A stretch of DNA of 64,000 bases, from the NCBI RefSeq assembly GCF_020881035.1, contig NZ_JAJITC010000013.1:62001-126000 (forward strand). Direction: 5' to 3'. Shown here piece after piece: positions 57,266 to 64,000 of this stretch. Position 1 is the stretch's first letter; each line of letters begins with the position of its first letter. The notes below the pieces were generated by a model that made no database searches, was not told the DNA's origin, and was given only the letters and a program-made list of their open reading frames with translations. The stretch is from Paraburkholderia translucens. GTDB lineage: Bacteria > Pseudomonadota > Gammaproteobacteria > Burkholderiales > Burkholderiaceae. A program made the position numbers and the translations under genes.

Positions 57266-59077
57266 TCACGCAGAGTCGACGGAATCCCGCACCGCGCCGG
57301 GCTGCTCCGTCTGCCGTGGCGTCTCGCCGAACTGCAGCGCGGCAAGCTGTGCATAGAGCGGCGACGCCTGAAGGAGATCGGCGTGACGGCCCTGCGCGAC
57401 GATGCGGCCTTGTTCCAGTACGACGATGCGGTCAGCTTGTTGCACGGTAGCGAGGCGGTGCGCGATGACAAGCGTAGTGCGATTCTGCGCGGCATTGTCT
57501 AGCGCCCGTTGCACCAGTCGTTCGCTGGCGGCATCGAGCGCACTGGTGGCCTCGTCGAGCAGCAGGATGGATGGATTCTTCAGGATCGCGCGCGCGATTG
57601 CGATGCGCTGACGCTGTCCACCAGAAAGCCGCACCCCGCGCTCGCCGAGAAACGTGTCGTAGCCTTGCGGCAGTTCTTCGATAAACCCGGCTGCGGCCGC
57701 CATTTCGGCGGCCTGCTGGACCTGACCGAGCGTGGCCTCGGGTGCGCCGTAGCGGATGTTATCGAGCACGCTGCCGGAGAAGATCACCGACTCCTGCAGT
57801 ACCACTCCGACTTCCCGGCGCAACTCCGCAAGCGGCACCTGCCGGGTCGGGACCCCGTTGATCAGAATGCCGCCGGCCTGCGGGTCGTAAAAGCGCAGCA
57901 GCAGTTGGAACAGGGTGGTCTTGCCGGCGCCGGACGGTCCGACCAATGCGAGATGCTCGCCCGGGCGGATATCGAGCGACAAACCCGAGAGCGCGGCGAC
58001 GCCGGGGCGCGACGGATACGAAAAGCTGACGTTGTCGAAGCGGATGCCGTCCCCGTGCATCGGCAGCCGGATGGCGGCCTCGGGTTGCGCGACCGGCGAG
58101 CGCGCGGCAAGCAGTTGCAGCAGCCGCTCAGTGGCGCCGGCAGCCCGCTGCAGATCGCCCCACACCTCGGCGACCGCCCCCACTGCCCCGGCGGTCACCA
58201 CTGCGTAGAGGATGAACTGGGACAATTGGCCGGCTGTCATGTGTCCGGCCAGCACTGCCTGCGCCCCTAGCCATAGCACGAACACGATAGCCGCGAACAC
58301 CAGCACGATGACCGCGGCGGTCAGCCAGGCGCGCGCCCGAATGCGCATGAGTGCCGTCTCGAATGCGGTTTCCACCCTGCCGGCAAACCGCTGCGCCTCG
58401 CGGGTCTCCTGCGAAAACGACTGCACGGTCGGCATGGCATTGAGCACCTCCCCCGCCAAAGCGCTAGCGTTCGCCACCTTGTCCTGGCTCGCGCGTGAGA
58501 GTTTCCTCATGCGCCGCCCGAAAATAACGATGGGTGCAACCACCACGACCAGCGTGGCCATGATGTAGCCCGACAGCACAGGGCTCGTCACCGCCAGCAT
58601 CGCCACGCCGCCAGTAAGCAGAAAGAAATTGCGCAAGCCCATCGACAGACTGGTGCCCACTACCGTCTGGATCAACGTGGTGTCGGTGGTCAGTCGCGAG
58701 AGCACCTCGCCGCTCTGCGTGGTTTCGAAGAATTGCGGACTCATTCCCAGCACGTGCTCGTAGACCGCCTTGCGCAAGTCCGCCGTCACGCGCTCGCCCA
58801 GCCACGACACCAGATAGAAGCGTAGCGCCGTGGCCCCTGCCAGCACCAACGAAACGGCCAATAGTGCGAGGAAATAGCGATCGATGTGCGCCCGGTTGCC
58901 GCCGGCGAAGCCCCGGTCGATCAGATACCTGAACGTGACCGGCAACGCCAGCGTCGCGCCCGCCGACGTCACCAGCGCCATGAAGGCAAGCGCCCAGCGC
59001 CCGGCATAACGGCGCAGGAACGGCGCCAGGTCAAACAGGGGACTGATACGCGCGGTAGACGGGGCGACATCTGGCAT
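57266..59077 (-). CDS. ABC exporter half-transporter (MsbA/LmrA-like)
   Basis: A 603-residue half-transporter with six membrane helices (about 25-300) and one ATPase domain: Walker A GPSGAGKTT, signature RLSGGQRQRIAIARAIL, Walker B ILLLDEATSALDAASE and H-loop IAHRLATV. The start at 59077 has AGGAG upstream; the family start MPDVAPSTARISPLFDLAPFLRRY fits. It acts as a homodimer to export a lipid or drug-like compound. It follows no other transporter gene. Confidence 0.9.
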   Translation of the reverse strand: MPDVAPSTARISPLFDLAPFLRRYAGRWALAFMALVTSAGATLALPVTFRYLIDRGFAGGNRAHIDRYFLALLAVSLVLAGATALRFYLVSWLGERVTADLRKAVYEHVLGMSPQFFETTQSGEVLSRLTTDTTLIQTVVGTSLSMGLRNFFLLTGGVAMLAVTSPVLSGYIMATLVVVVAPIVIFGRRMRKLSRASQDKVANASALAGEVLNAMPTVQSFSQETREAQRFAGRVETAFETALMRIRARAWLTAAVIVLVFAAIVFVLWLGAQAVLAGHMTAGQLSQFILYAVVTAGAVGAVAEVWGDLQRAAGATERLLQLLAARSPVAQPEAAIRLPMHGDGIRFDNVSFSYPSRPGVAALSGLSLDIRPGEHLALVGPSGAGKTTLFQLLLRFYDPQAGGILINGVPTRQVPLAELRREVGVVLQESVIFSGSVLDNIRYGAPEATLGQVQQAAEMAAAAGFIEELPQGYDTFLGERGVRLSGGQRQRIAIARAILKNPSILLLDEATSALDAASERLVQRALDNAAQNRTTLVIAHRLATVQQADRIVVLEQGRIVAQGRHADLLQASPLYAQLAALQFGETPRQTEQPGAVRDSVDSA

Positions 59078-59245
59078 GCGGGCTCCTGAGCGGCCTGAGA
59101 ATCCCCTCGATTGTGCCAGTCCCGCTGACTCGAAGTGAGTCCGTCCGCAAGACTGCGCACCGCTTGGCCATACACGCCTGCATGCTTGCTGTGACGGCGC
59201 ATCTGTATCAAGATCAACTCGCATCATGAGGAATAGGCGGCTCCC

Positions 59246-59461
59246 ATGACAGACGATCCCAATCGCAATCCCGATCCTGATTCCGATCCCGACAAGCTGA
59301 AAGGCCCCGGCGGCATGACGTTACGGCAGATCCACGAGCAGGTGCAGAAGAGTGCCGAGCGCGACCGCAAAGCGCGGACGGCGCACGACGCCTCCGCGCC
59401 GCCGCAGAGCCGGTGGCAACGGTGGGTGCGCTATGTATGGGGCCGCAGCGGGCGTCGCTAA
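59246..59461 (+). CDS. Small acidic/basic hypothetical protein
   Basis: A 71-residue protein with an Asn-Pro-Asp rich start (NPDPDSDPDKLKGPGG), encoded by hexamer-like repeats, then an amphipathic stretch (MTLRQIHEQVQKSAERD) and a basic tail with Trp residues. No family is recognised and the ribosome site is weak. It is divergent from the ABC exporter. Confidence 0.45.
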   Translation: MTDDPNRNPDPDSDPDKLKGPGGMTLRQIHEQVQKSAERDRKARTAHDASAPPQSRWQRWVRYVWGRSGRR

Positions 59462-59514
59462 CCACGAACAGCGCCGCAGCGCGAGCCTTCCGACCACCAA
59501 CAGGAGATGGTCCG

Positions 59515-60039
59515 ATGCAAAACCTCGTCCCGATCGCATGCATGGCCTGTCTCGTCATGGCGACCACTGCATCGGCGCAAACCCCCGCCTCTCAGCCCTC
59601 TTCCGGTGCGATACCCGACAAGATGCCATTCGACATTCCCTACGGCACGGCAATCGGTCTGGACGCCGCGAAGAAGCTGCTTGCGATGGCAGAAGCAGAA
59701 GCGAAGCGGCGCGATTGGAAAATGAATATAGCCGTTGTCGATCCTAATGGCGACCTCCTCGCATTTGAACGAATGGACGGCGCGCAGTACGCCTCGATCG
59801 ACGTATCGCAGAGGAAAGCCCGTACGGCAGCGCGATTTCGTCGCGAAACCCGGGTTTTCTACAACCAGTTCGAGACCGGACATGCTTACGTGGGCACGCT
59901 GGAACCGGGACTGGTCGCCTCGCCTGGAGGATTTCCGCTCGTGGAGGGAGGAAAGGTAGTCGGCGCGATCGGTTGCAGCGGCGGCACGGGTGACCAGGAC
60001 GCCGTGGTGTGCAAGGTTGCCGCCGACACGATGAAATAG
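59515..60039 (+). CDS. GlcG/HbpS-like exported haem-binding protein
   Basis: A 174-residue protein with a signal peptide (MQNLVPIACMACLVMATTASAQ) and a GlcG/HbpS domain: LDAAKKLLAMAEAEAKRRDW, MNIAVVDPNGDLLAFERMDGA, then FPLVEGGKVVGAIGCSGGTGDQDAVVCKVA near the end. AGGAGA lies before the ATG at 59515. Related proteins bind haem or iron and sense redox state. Confidence 0.85.
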   Translation: MQNLVPIACMACLVMATTASAQTPASQPSSGAIPDKMPFDIPYGTAIGLDAAKKLLAMAEAEAKRRDWKMNIAVVDPNGDLLAFERMDGAQYASIDVSQRKARTAARFRRETRVFYNQFETGHAYVGTLEPGLVASPGGFPLVEGGKVVGAIGCSGGTGDQDAVVCKVAADTMK

Positions 60040-60404
60040 TGCCGAGGACCTTTCAAACCCGAGCACGGCAGATAGCGGCCCTGGAGACAACCACGATTCG
60101 TAGCGGCGAGCGAGGGCGGCCTCGTTGGTCGCGAAATTCAGATAAGTTATCGACATGGGTCTTGCCGGACCAAAAAGCCCCACGGCAGCGAGCACTCATC
60201 TCGTCTGGCATGGCTGTCTCTCCATTGAGATTGTGTCGATCAGTATTCGATGGGGTGCAGCGGGTGGAACGGCTGACCTGTGGGACGCACGCGCTTGTTT
60301 CGGCGATCGGGTGAAAGTCGGCGCGAATTGGCCTCCCGGATCATCCCGACCGCCGCTCATTCGTCAGGCGGAAGTTTCACCGCCCGCATCGCGGCATTCA
60401 GACT
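60040..60404. other. Convergent intergenic region
   Basis: About 365 bases between the GlcG-like gene and the convergent ohr gene. One 87-codon open frame at 60155-60418 has a plausible ATG but no family and an Ala/Pro-rich composition; I treat it as non-coding. No clear terminator hairpin was noticed. Confidence 0.4.
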
Positions 60405-60821
60405 TCAGACCACCCTGATGACCACATCGATGTTCCCGCGCGTCGCCTTCGAGTACGGACAGGTCTCGTGCGCAGCGCGCGCCAGCGCTTCGGCGACTTC
60501 GCGCTCAACACCTGGCAGGCTGACGTTCAGCCGAGCCTGCAGAAAGTAAGCGCCATCGGCGGTGCGCAGATCGACCTCGGCGTCGACGGCCGTATCTGGG
60601 GGCAGCGCGACCTTCATCTTCGCGGCCGCCAATCCCATGGCGCCGATGAAACAGGCGGACCAGCCGGCCGCGAACATCTGCTCTGGATTCGTCCCGCTGC
60701 CAGTCGAGCCCGGTGACGAGAGCCTGACGTCGAGGCGTCCGTCAGAACTGCGCGATGCGCCGTCGCGTCCGCCCGTGGTGTGGGTCTTGCCCGTGTACAG
60801 GACTTTGTCGAGTCGAGTCAT
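60405..60821 (-). CDS. ohr: Organic hydroperoxide resistance protein
   Basis: A 138-residue Ohr protein of the OsmC superfamily, which reduces organic hydroperoxides with a pair of cysteines. Both are present: Cys57 in AAGWSACFIGAM and Cys121 in ETCPYSKATRGN, with the conserved Glu in NPEQMF. Start MTRLDKVLYTGKTHTTGG is typical. An OhrR regulator is not adjacent. Confidence 0.92.
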   Translation of the reverse strand: MTRLDKVLYTGKTHTTGGRDGASRSSDGRLDVRLSSPGSTGSGTNPEQMFAAGWSACFIGAMGLAAAKMKVALPPDTAVDAEVDLRTADGAYFLQARLNVSLPGVEREVAEALARAAHETCPYSKATRGNIDVVIRVV

Positions 60822-60845
60822 GAAGAACTCCTTGCCGTAGCAGCA

Positions 60846-60995
60846 TCAGTGATACGAGTAGGTGGAAAAAGGACCGCGGGCCGCGCCTGCGATCGGGTTG
60901 TAGTGCGGGGCCGGACCGTAGCCGCTGCTCGCGAAGGCGGAGCCAGCAGCCGCACTGACTGCGATGAGGAAGGCGGGAATCAGATGCCTATTCAT
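60846..60995 (-). CDS. Small exported hypothetical protein
   Basis: A 49-residue peptide with a signal sequence (MNRHLIPAFLIAVSAAAGSAFA) and a short Tyr/Pro/Gly mature part ending FSTYSYH. It is 35 bases downstream of a DUF4148-type gene on the same strand and may share its message. The ribosome site is weak (CGGG). Confidence 0.5.
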   Translation of the reverse strand: MNRHLIPAFLIAVSAAAGSAFASSGYGPAPHYNPIAGAARGPFSTYSYH

Positions 60996-61030
60996 GATGG
61001 ATGCCCGGATAAGTGTGTAAATGAGCAGAT

Positions 61031-61255
61031 TCAGCTTCCGCGATAGAGCGTGCGGAGACTGGCGAGCTGGCCGTCCTGCTGCGCCTGCACCAACTCGTGC
61101 CGCACCTCGGCCCGCGTCTTCTGCGACGCGCCAATGCGGCTCGTACCGGATTGCTCCGTCTGCGTGGCTGCAACGGTTGTCGTGTTGTTGGCGGCCTGGG
61201 CCAAGCCCGAAATGGCGAATGCGGCAAAAGCCAAAGCGATGATCGAGGTTTTCAT
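61031..61255 (-). CDS. DUF4148-type small exported protein
   Basis: A 74-residue exported protein: signal peptide MKTSIIALAFAAFAISGLAQA, then a polar part with KTRAEVRHELVQAQQDGQL, the helix that defines DUF4148-like proteins of Burkholderiales. AAGGAGAG precedes the ATG at 61255. The function is unknown. A palindrome at 61410-61435 lies upstream. Confidence 0.8.
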   Translation of the reverse strand: MKTSIIALAFAAFAISGLAQAANNTTTVAATQTEQSGTSRIGASQKTRAEVRHELVQAQQDGQLASLRTLYRGS

Positions 61256-61668
61256 GCAGCTCTCCTTGAAACGATGAATGGTTGGGAAACGCGCGGAGCG
61301 CATCGGCTTCATAGCAGCTCGTTGCAATCCGTCGTTGATGAATTTGAGCGCGCCGACGTATCTGGCGTGTGTCGTGAACCGGCCGTTTTGCAAGCCTGTG
61401 TATCGGCGGTTTCGTAGATACATTGCGATACGAAAAGCCCGCGTACTCCGCGCTGTTTCTGCGCCAGCAACTACCTGATCGCTGCCTCGATCGGCACATG
61501 TTTGCGTTCGCCGAGGTCCGTCCAGGCCACCTGTCGCTGTGTGTCGATAAGGTAGAAGGCGGGGCCAATGCCAGGCGCTTCACGTCGGAAGCGTGCTCAA
61601 GTGTGGACTCCTGAATCCGGTTGCTGCCACGCATTCCTACAACAGCAACCGGCAGGATCTCATTGTTG
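61256..61668. other. Intergenic region with palindrome and gene tail
   Basis: About 413 bases upstream of the DUF4148-type gene. A palindrome (TTTCGTA at 61410-61416 and TACGAAA at 61429-61435) is a candidate operator. On the minus strand a frame from 61596 to its stop at 61471 encodes FRREAPGIGPAFYLIDTQRQ and then VAWTDLGERKHVPIE, which reads like a protein C-terminus without a start, probably a gene remnant. Confidence 0.35.
61410..61435. promoter_or_regulatory. Candidate operator upstream of the DUF4148-type gene
   Basis: Perfect 7-base arms TTTCGTA and TACGAAA are separated by twelve bases that contain GATACATTGCGA. The site lies about 155 bases upstream of the start of the leftward DUF4148-type gene. 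The binding protein is not known. Confidence 0.35.
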
Positions 61669-62124
61669 TCAGCGCAGCGGTCTGAACGCTGCGCGGAGTT
61701 CCTCGGCGAAGAGCTGCGGTTGTTCCCATGCCGCAAAATGGCCGCCCTTGCTCACCTCATGGAAATAGGTGAGTGCGGTGACGTTCAGGTCGATCATCCG
61801 CGTCATGGCGTCGACGTCGCTGTCGAGCAACGGTGTGTGCGCGCCGACCCCCGCGTTGTTCACGAGCAGCGCGATGCTCGCGTCCTCCTTCAGCTTCGCT
61901 TCCACCGTGGTGAGTGAAGTCGGGTCATTGAGATCGGCGTCGATGATCTCGAGGGACCTGCCCGTGCCGTTCGTGACGCGTTCGGCGAGACTCACGAGCC
62001 GGTCGCGGCTGCGCGCGACGAGAATCAGATCGAAGCCGCGTTGGGCAAGTCGTTCGGCGTAGACCGCGCCAATGCCCGTGGATGCGCCCGTAATGAGCGC
62101 CGTACCCTGATGTGCTTGGGTCAT
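61669..62124 (-). pseudogene. SDR truncated and joined to an epoxide-hydrolase-like tail
   Basis: A 151-residue open frame. Residues 1-113 are a normal start of a short-chain dehydrogenase: ALITGASTGIGAVYAERLA, then SIALLVNNAGVGAHTPLL and MIDLNVTAL. The remaining 38 residues, YFHEVSKGGHFAAWEQPQLF and so on, match instead the C-terminus of alpha/beta-hydrolase epoxide hydrolases, which carry the catalytic His in GGHFAAWE. The SDR active site (Ser, Tyr, Lys) is missing. The join lies near 61768-61778 and keeps the frame. CGGAG stands before the ATG, so a protein may be made, but neither enzyme activity is expected. Confidence 0.6.
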
Positions 62125-62266
62125 GATGTGCTCCGGTTGGAGGTTCATCGGTGATTGCGTGAGGAAATTGTGGTCCGGATTGACGCCGACGCAAATGACG
62201 AATATGGTCATCATTAAGGACATCTCTTTACATCGAATGTTTGACCGATGAACATTGGGGGCCAAC

Positions 62267-63226
62267 ATGCACCGGATCGGATATTTGTTGAGCGATGGCT
62301 TCCAGGTGATGACGCTCGCGACACAGTCGGTTTTCGAATACGCGAACATCGTGGCGGGCGAAGCCTTCTACAGCGTCGAGACCTTTTCGGTGGCCGGCGG
62401 CGACGTGCGCTCCTCGCTCGGCGTGTCTGTCGGCACAAGGCCACTTGGCGGTCGCGCCGCGATCGACACGTGGATCGCGGCGGGCGTCAACACGCCGCTT
62501 ACCTCGCCGCCGCCCGCCGAAGTGCTCGCGTTCCTGCGCAAGGCGGCGACGCGCGCGCGACGCATCGCCGGCATCTGCACAGGCGGTTTTGTACTGGCGG
62601 AAGCGGGGCTGCTCGCTAACCGGCGCGCGACCACACATTGGGCCTTTGCCCGCGAGCTGATGATCCGGTTTCCGGACATCCGGGTCGAGGAAGATCGCAT
62701 CTACATCGTCGATGGGCCAATCTGGACATCGGCGGGCATGACCGCGGGCTTCGACCTCGCGCTCGGAATGGTCGAGAAGGACCTTGGCTCCGATGCGGCG
62801 CGCTCAGTCGCGCACAAGCTCGTGATGCATCAGCGGCGCTCGGGCGGCCAGTCGCAGCATTCGGAAATGCTCGATCTCGCGCCAAAGTCCGACCGCATCC
62901 AGAATGCGCTGAACTATGCGCGCAAGAACCTGGGCCGTGCGCTCACCGTCGAGGAGCTCGCGAGTACGGCGCATCTGAGCCCGCGGCAGTTCAGCCGGGT
63001 GTTCACGCTGGAGACGGGACAGTCGCCCGCGAAGGCGATCGAAGGGCTGCGGCTCGAAGCTGCGCGGCTGATGATCGAGAAGAGCCGGCACTCGCTGGAA
63101 GTGATCGCGAAAGAGACGGGGTTTCGCGATCGTCGGCATATGCGCGAAGTGTTCATGCGCGGGTTTGGTCTACCGCCGCAGGAGGTGCGGCGTGAGGCTC
63201 GCGCCGGTGATCGGATCGGTGTTTAG
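62267..63226 (+). CDS. GlxA-type regulator (DJ-1/PfpI domain plus AraC HTH)
   Basis: A 319-residue transcriptional regulator. Residues 1-165 are a DJ-1/PfpI-like domain (MHRIGYLLSDGFQVMTLA, ARRIAGICTGGFVLAEAGLL with the elbow cysteine, GMTAGFDLAL), followed by an AraC double HTH: ALTVEELASTAHLSPRQFSRVF and HSLEVIAKETGFRDRRHMREVF. The start ATG at 62267 is preceded by GGGGG. It is divergent from the chimeric SDR gene across about 140 bases, which suggests that it once controlled the SDR or hydrolase genes there. Confidence 0.88.
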   Translation: MHRIGYLLSDGFQVMTLATQSVFEYANIVAGEAFYSVETFSVAGGDVRSSLGVSVGTRPLGGRAAIDTWIAAGVNTPLTSPPPAEVLAFLRKAATRARRIAGICTGGFVLAEAGLLANRRATTHWAFARELMIRFPDIRVEEDRIYIVDGPIWTSAGMTAGFDLALGMVEKDLGSDAARSVAHKLVMHQRRSGGQSQHSEMLDLAPKSDRIQNALNYARKNLGRALTVEELASTAHLSPRQFSRVFTLETGQSPAKAIEGLRLEAARLMIEKSRHSLEVIAKETGFRDRRHMREVFMRGFGLPPQEVRREARAGDRIGV

Positions 63227-63410
63227 GTGGGTGTGAGAAAGCGCCGCTTACGTCCTCAGTGAATTTCGGCATGCGGGCTAACGTGATATGGATGTGCGCG
63301 CAGCGTCGTGGCACCGCTCGGGGGCATGGCCGACGGTCGCGTATCGCACCATTGTTGCAACCGCCCTGGTGCCTCAGATGCGTTGGGTGGTTCGAACCGT
63401 GGCGTCGTCT

Positions 63411-63635
63411 TCAACCGCGCGTGTCGACCCATTTGCGTGCCCAATGGGTCGAGTGCTGCAACGCCTGCTCTTCACTCCTGAAGTAATCGAGCGAATAGAA
63501 CCAGTAGCGGCCTTCGTCTCGTTCGCTATCGATGCGTTCAAGCAGCAGATTGGACGAAAAGCTACCGTCGGGCAAACGATGCACCGAGGGTTGGACGGCG
63601 TAGCCGTTGTATTGTTGAATCTGTTTGTTTTGCAT
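63411..63635 (-). CDS. Small hypothetical protein
   Basis: A 74-residue polar protein: MQNKQIQQYNGYAVQPSVHR, then DGSFSSNLLLER and RYWFYSLDYFRSEEQAL, ending HWARKWVDTRG. The pattern of a two-stranded start and a helical end resembles small conserved Burkholderia proteins. The ribosome site is poor, and the region before the ATG is A/T-rich. Confidence 0.55.
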   Translation of the reverse strand: MQNKQIQQYNGYAVQPSVHRLPDGSFSSNLLLERIDSERDEGRYWFYSLDYFRSEEQALQHSTHWARKWVDTRG

Positions 63636-63912
63636 TTTAATTTTAATGATATTTGAGTGCGCGCGTGCCTTGCGAAAGGTGCACGGGTGCGCCCATTCAA
63701 AGCCATTCGAGCCGAATTCTGAAGCAGTCGAAAAGCGAAAAATGGCGTTGAAGCGTGGGGGAGAATGAGGCGCTACGAGGCATATGGCGCGAGGCAAGCT
63801 GCTCAATAAACAGATGCCAACGAAGAGCCATCGCGCCAACTGAGGGAGACAAAGCTCCGCGAGGGTGTCGCTACAACCCGGCATCCGTCACAGGAGGCCG
63901 GGCCCTTCAACT

Positions 63913-64000
63913 TTACAGCGGCGTGATGTTAGCCGCCTGCAGCCCCTTCGGGCCTTGCTTCGTTTCGAAGCTCACCTTCTGGTTTTCAGCCAGCGTCTTG
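63913..64000 (-). CDS. Cold-shock protein, C-terminal part (partial)
   Basis: The minus strand encodes KTLAENQKVSFETKQGPKGL followed by QAANITPL and a stop. This is the end of a CspA-type single-stranded nucleic-acid-binding protein (about 67 residues when complete). The gene continues beyond the right edge of the window. Confidence 0.85.
   Translation of the reverse strand, partial: KTLAENQKVSFETKQGPKGLQAANITPL

Noticed and set aside
60155-60418. An 87-codon plus-strand frame between the GlcG-like and ohr genes
   Set aside because: No family likeness and no clear ribosome site, and its end overlaps the convergent ohr gene.
1-64000. CRISPR arrays, tRNA or rRNA genes, complete insertion sequences
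   Set aside because: I looked for regularly spaced repeats, cloverleaf patterns with CCA ends, and transposase motifs with terminal repeats, and saw none. A dedicated scan (tRNAscan, ISfinder) would settle this.

Overview
The window reads as one GC-rich chromosomal segment from a beta-proteobacterium of the Burkholderia/Paraburkholderia/Caballeronia type. The support is a phasin and an acetoacetyl-CoA reductase of polyhydroxybutyrate metabolism, small DUF4148-type secreted proteins, a MobA-type 3-hydroxybenzoate hydroxylase, an ECF42/DGPF pair, very high third-position GC, and many ATGA/GTGA-coupled genes. The assignment rests on family resemblance only; I see no rRNA, tRNA, CRISPR array or intact insertion sequence.

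Bases 1-3100 hold the 3' end of a molybdenum hydroxylase, a small conserved protein, a phasin and a short HTH regulator. Bases 3194-25779 form the main object of interest, an apparent biosynthetic gene cluster. A leftward arm carries a C-ribosyl (beta-RFAP synthase-like) GHMP-fold enzyme, a 1015-residue fusion of a cobalamin-type radical SAM protein with a tryptophanase/tyrosine phenol-lyase domain, and a thymidylate-kinase-like P-loop kinase. A rightward arm, started from a 587-base divergent region, carries a Coq4-like protein, an acyl carrier protein, a UbiA-like membrane transferase, a thioester-reductase-like SDR, a large nucleotidyltransferase, a rifampin-phosphotransferase-like dikinase, a membrane desaturase, a fatty acyl-AMP ligase and a complete RND efflux system. 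A convergent methyltransferase closes it, and a PAP2 lipid phosphatase follows. My inference is that the cluster builds and exports an aromatic or C-ribosylated headgroup joined to a desaturated fatty acyl chain; I do not recognise it as a described pathway.

Bases 26.7-33.6 kb carry a GNAT protein, a paralogue of the first small protein, a PhaB reductase, a gene-poor stretch with a decayed M35-type metalloprotease and a possible structured RNA, and a GH43 glycosidase plus MFS transporter operon. Bases 33.7-39.3 kb hold a small lipoprotein, mobA with a strong palindromic operator and its own MarR regulator, an orphan Tat-exported solute-binding protein, a DUF488 protein and a uracil-DNA-glycosylase-family protein. 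Bases 39.6-52.1 kb contain two separate CUT2-type sugar ABC importers with single-domain ATPases, in opposite gene order, with a phosphodiesterase-fold protein, a Gfo/Idh dehydrogenase, an orphan PstS and an atypical pyruvate kinase between them. From 52.2 kb to the end there is accessory and housekeeping content: a divergent LysR/quinone-reductase pair, a DUF899 protein, an ECF42 sigma factor with its DGPF partner, an ABC exporter, a haem-binding GlcG-like protein, Ohr, DUF4148-type proteins, an SDR whose C-terminus looks transplanted from an epoxide hydrolase, a GlxA-type AraC regulator and the end of a cold-shock protein.

Several gene remnants (an SDR near 48.6 kb, an outer-membrane protein tail near 42.6 kb, the M35 protease near 30 kb) suggest that the parts outside the cluster have been eroding.
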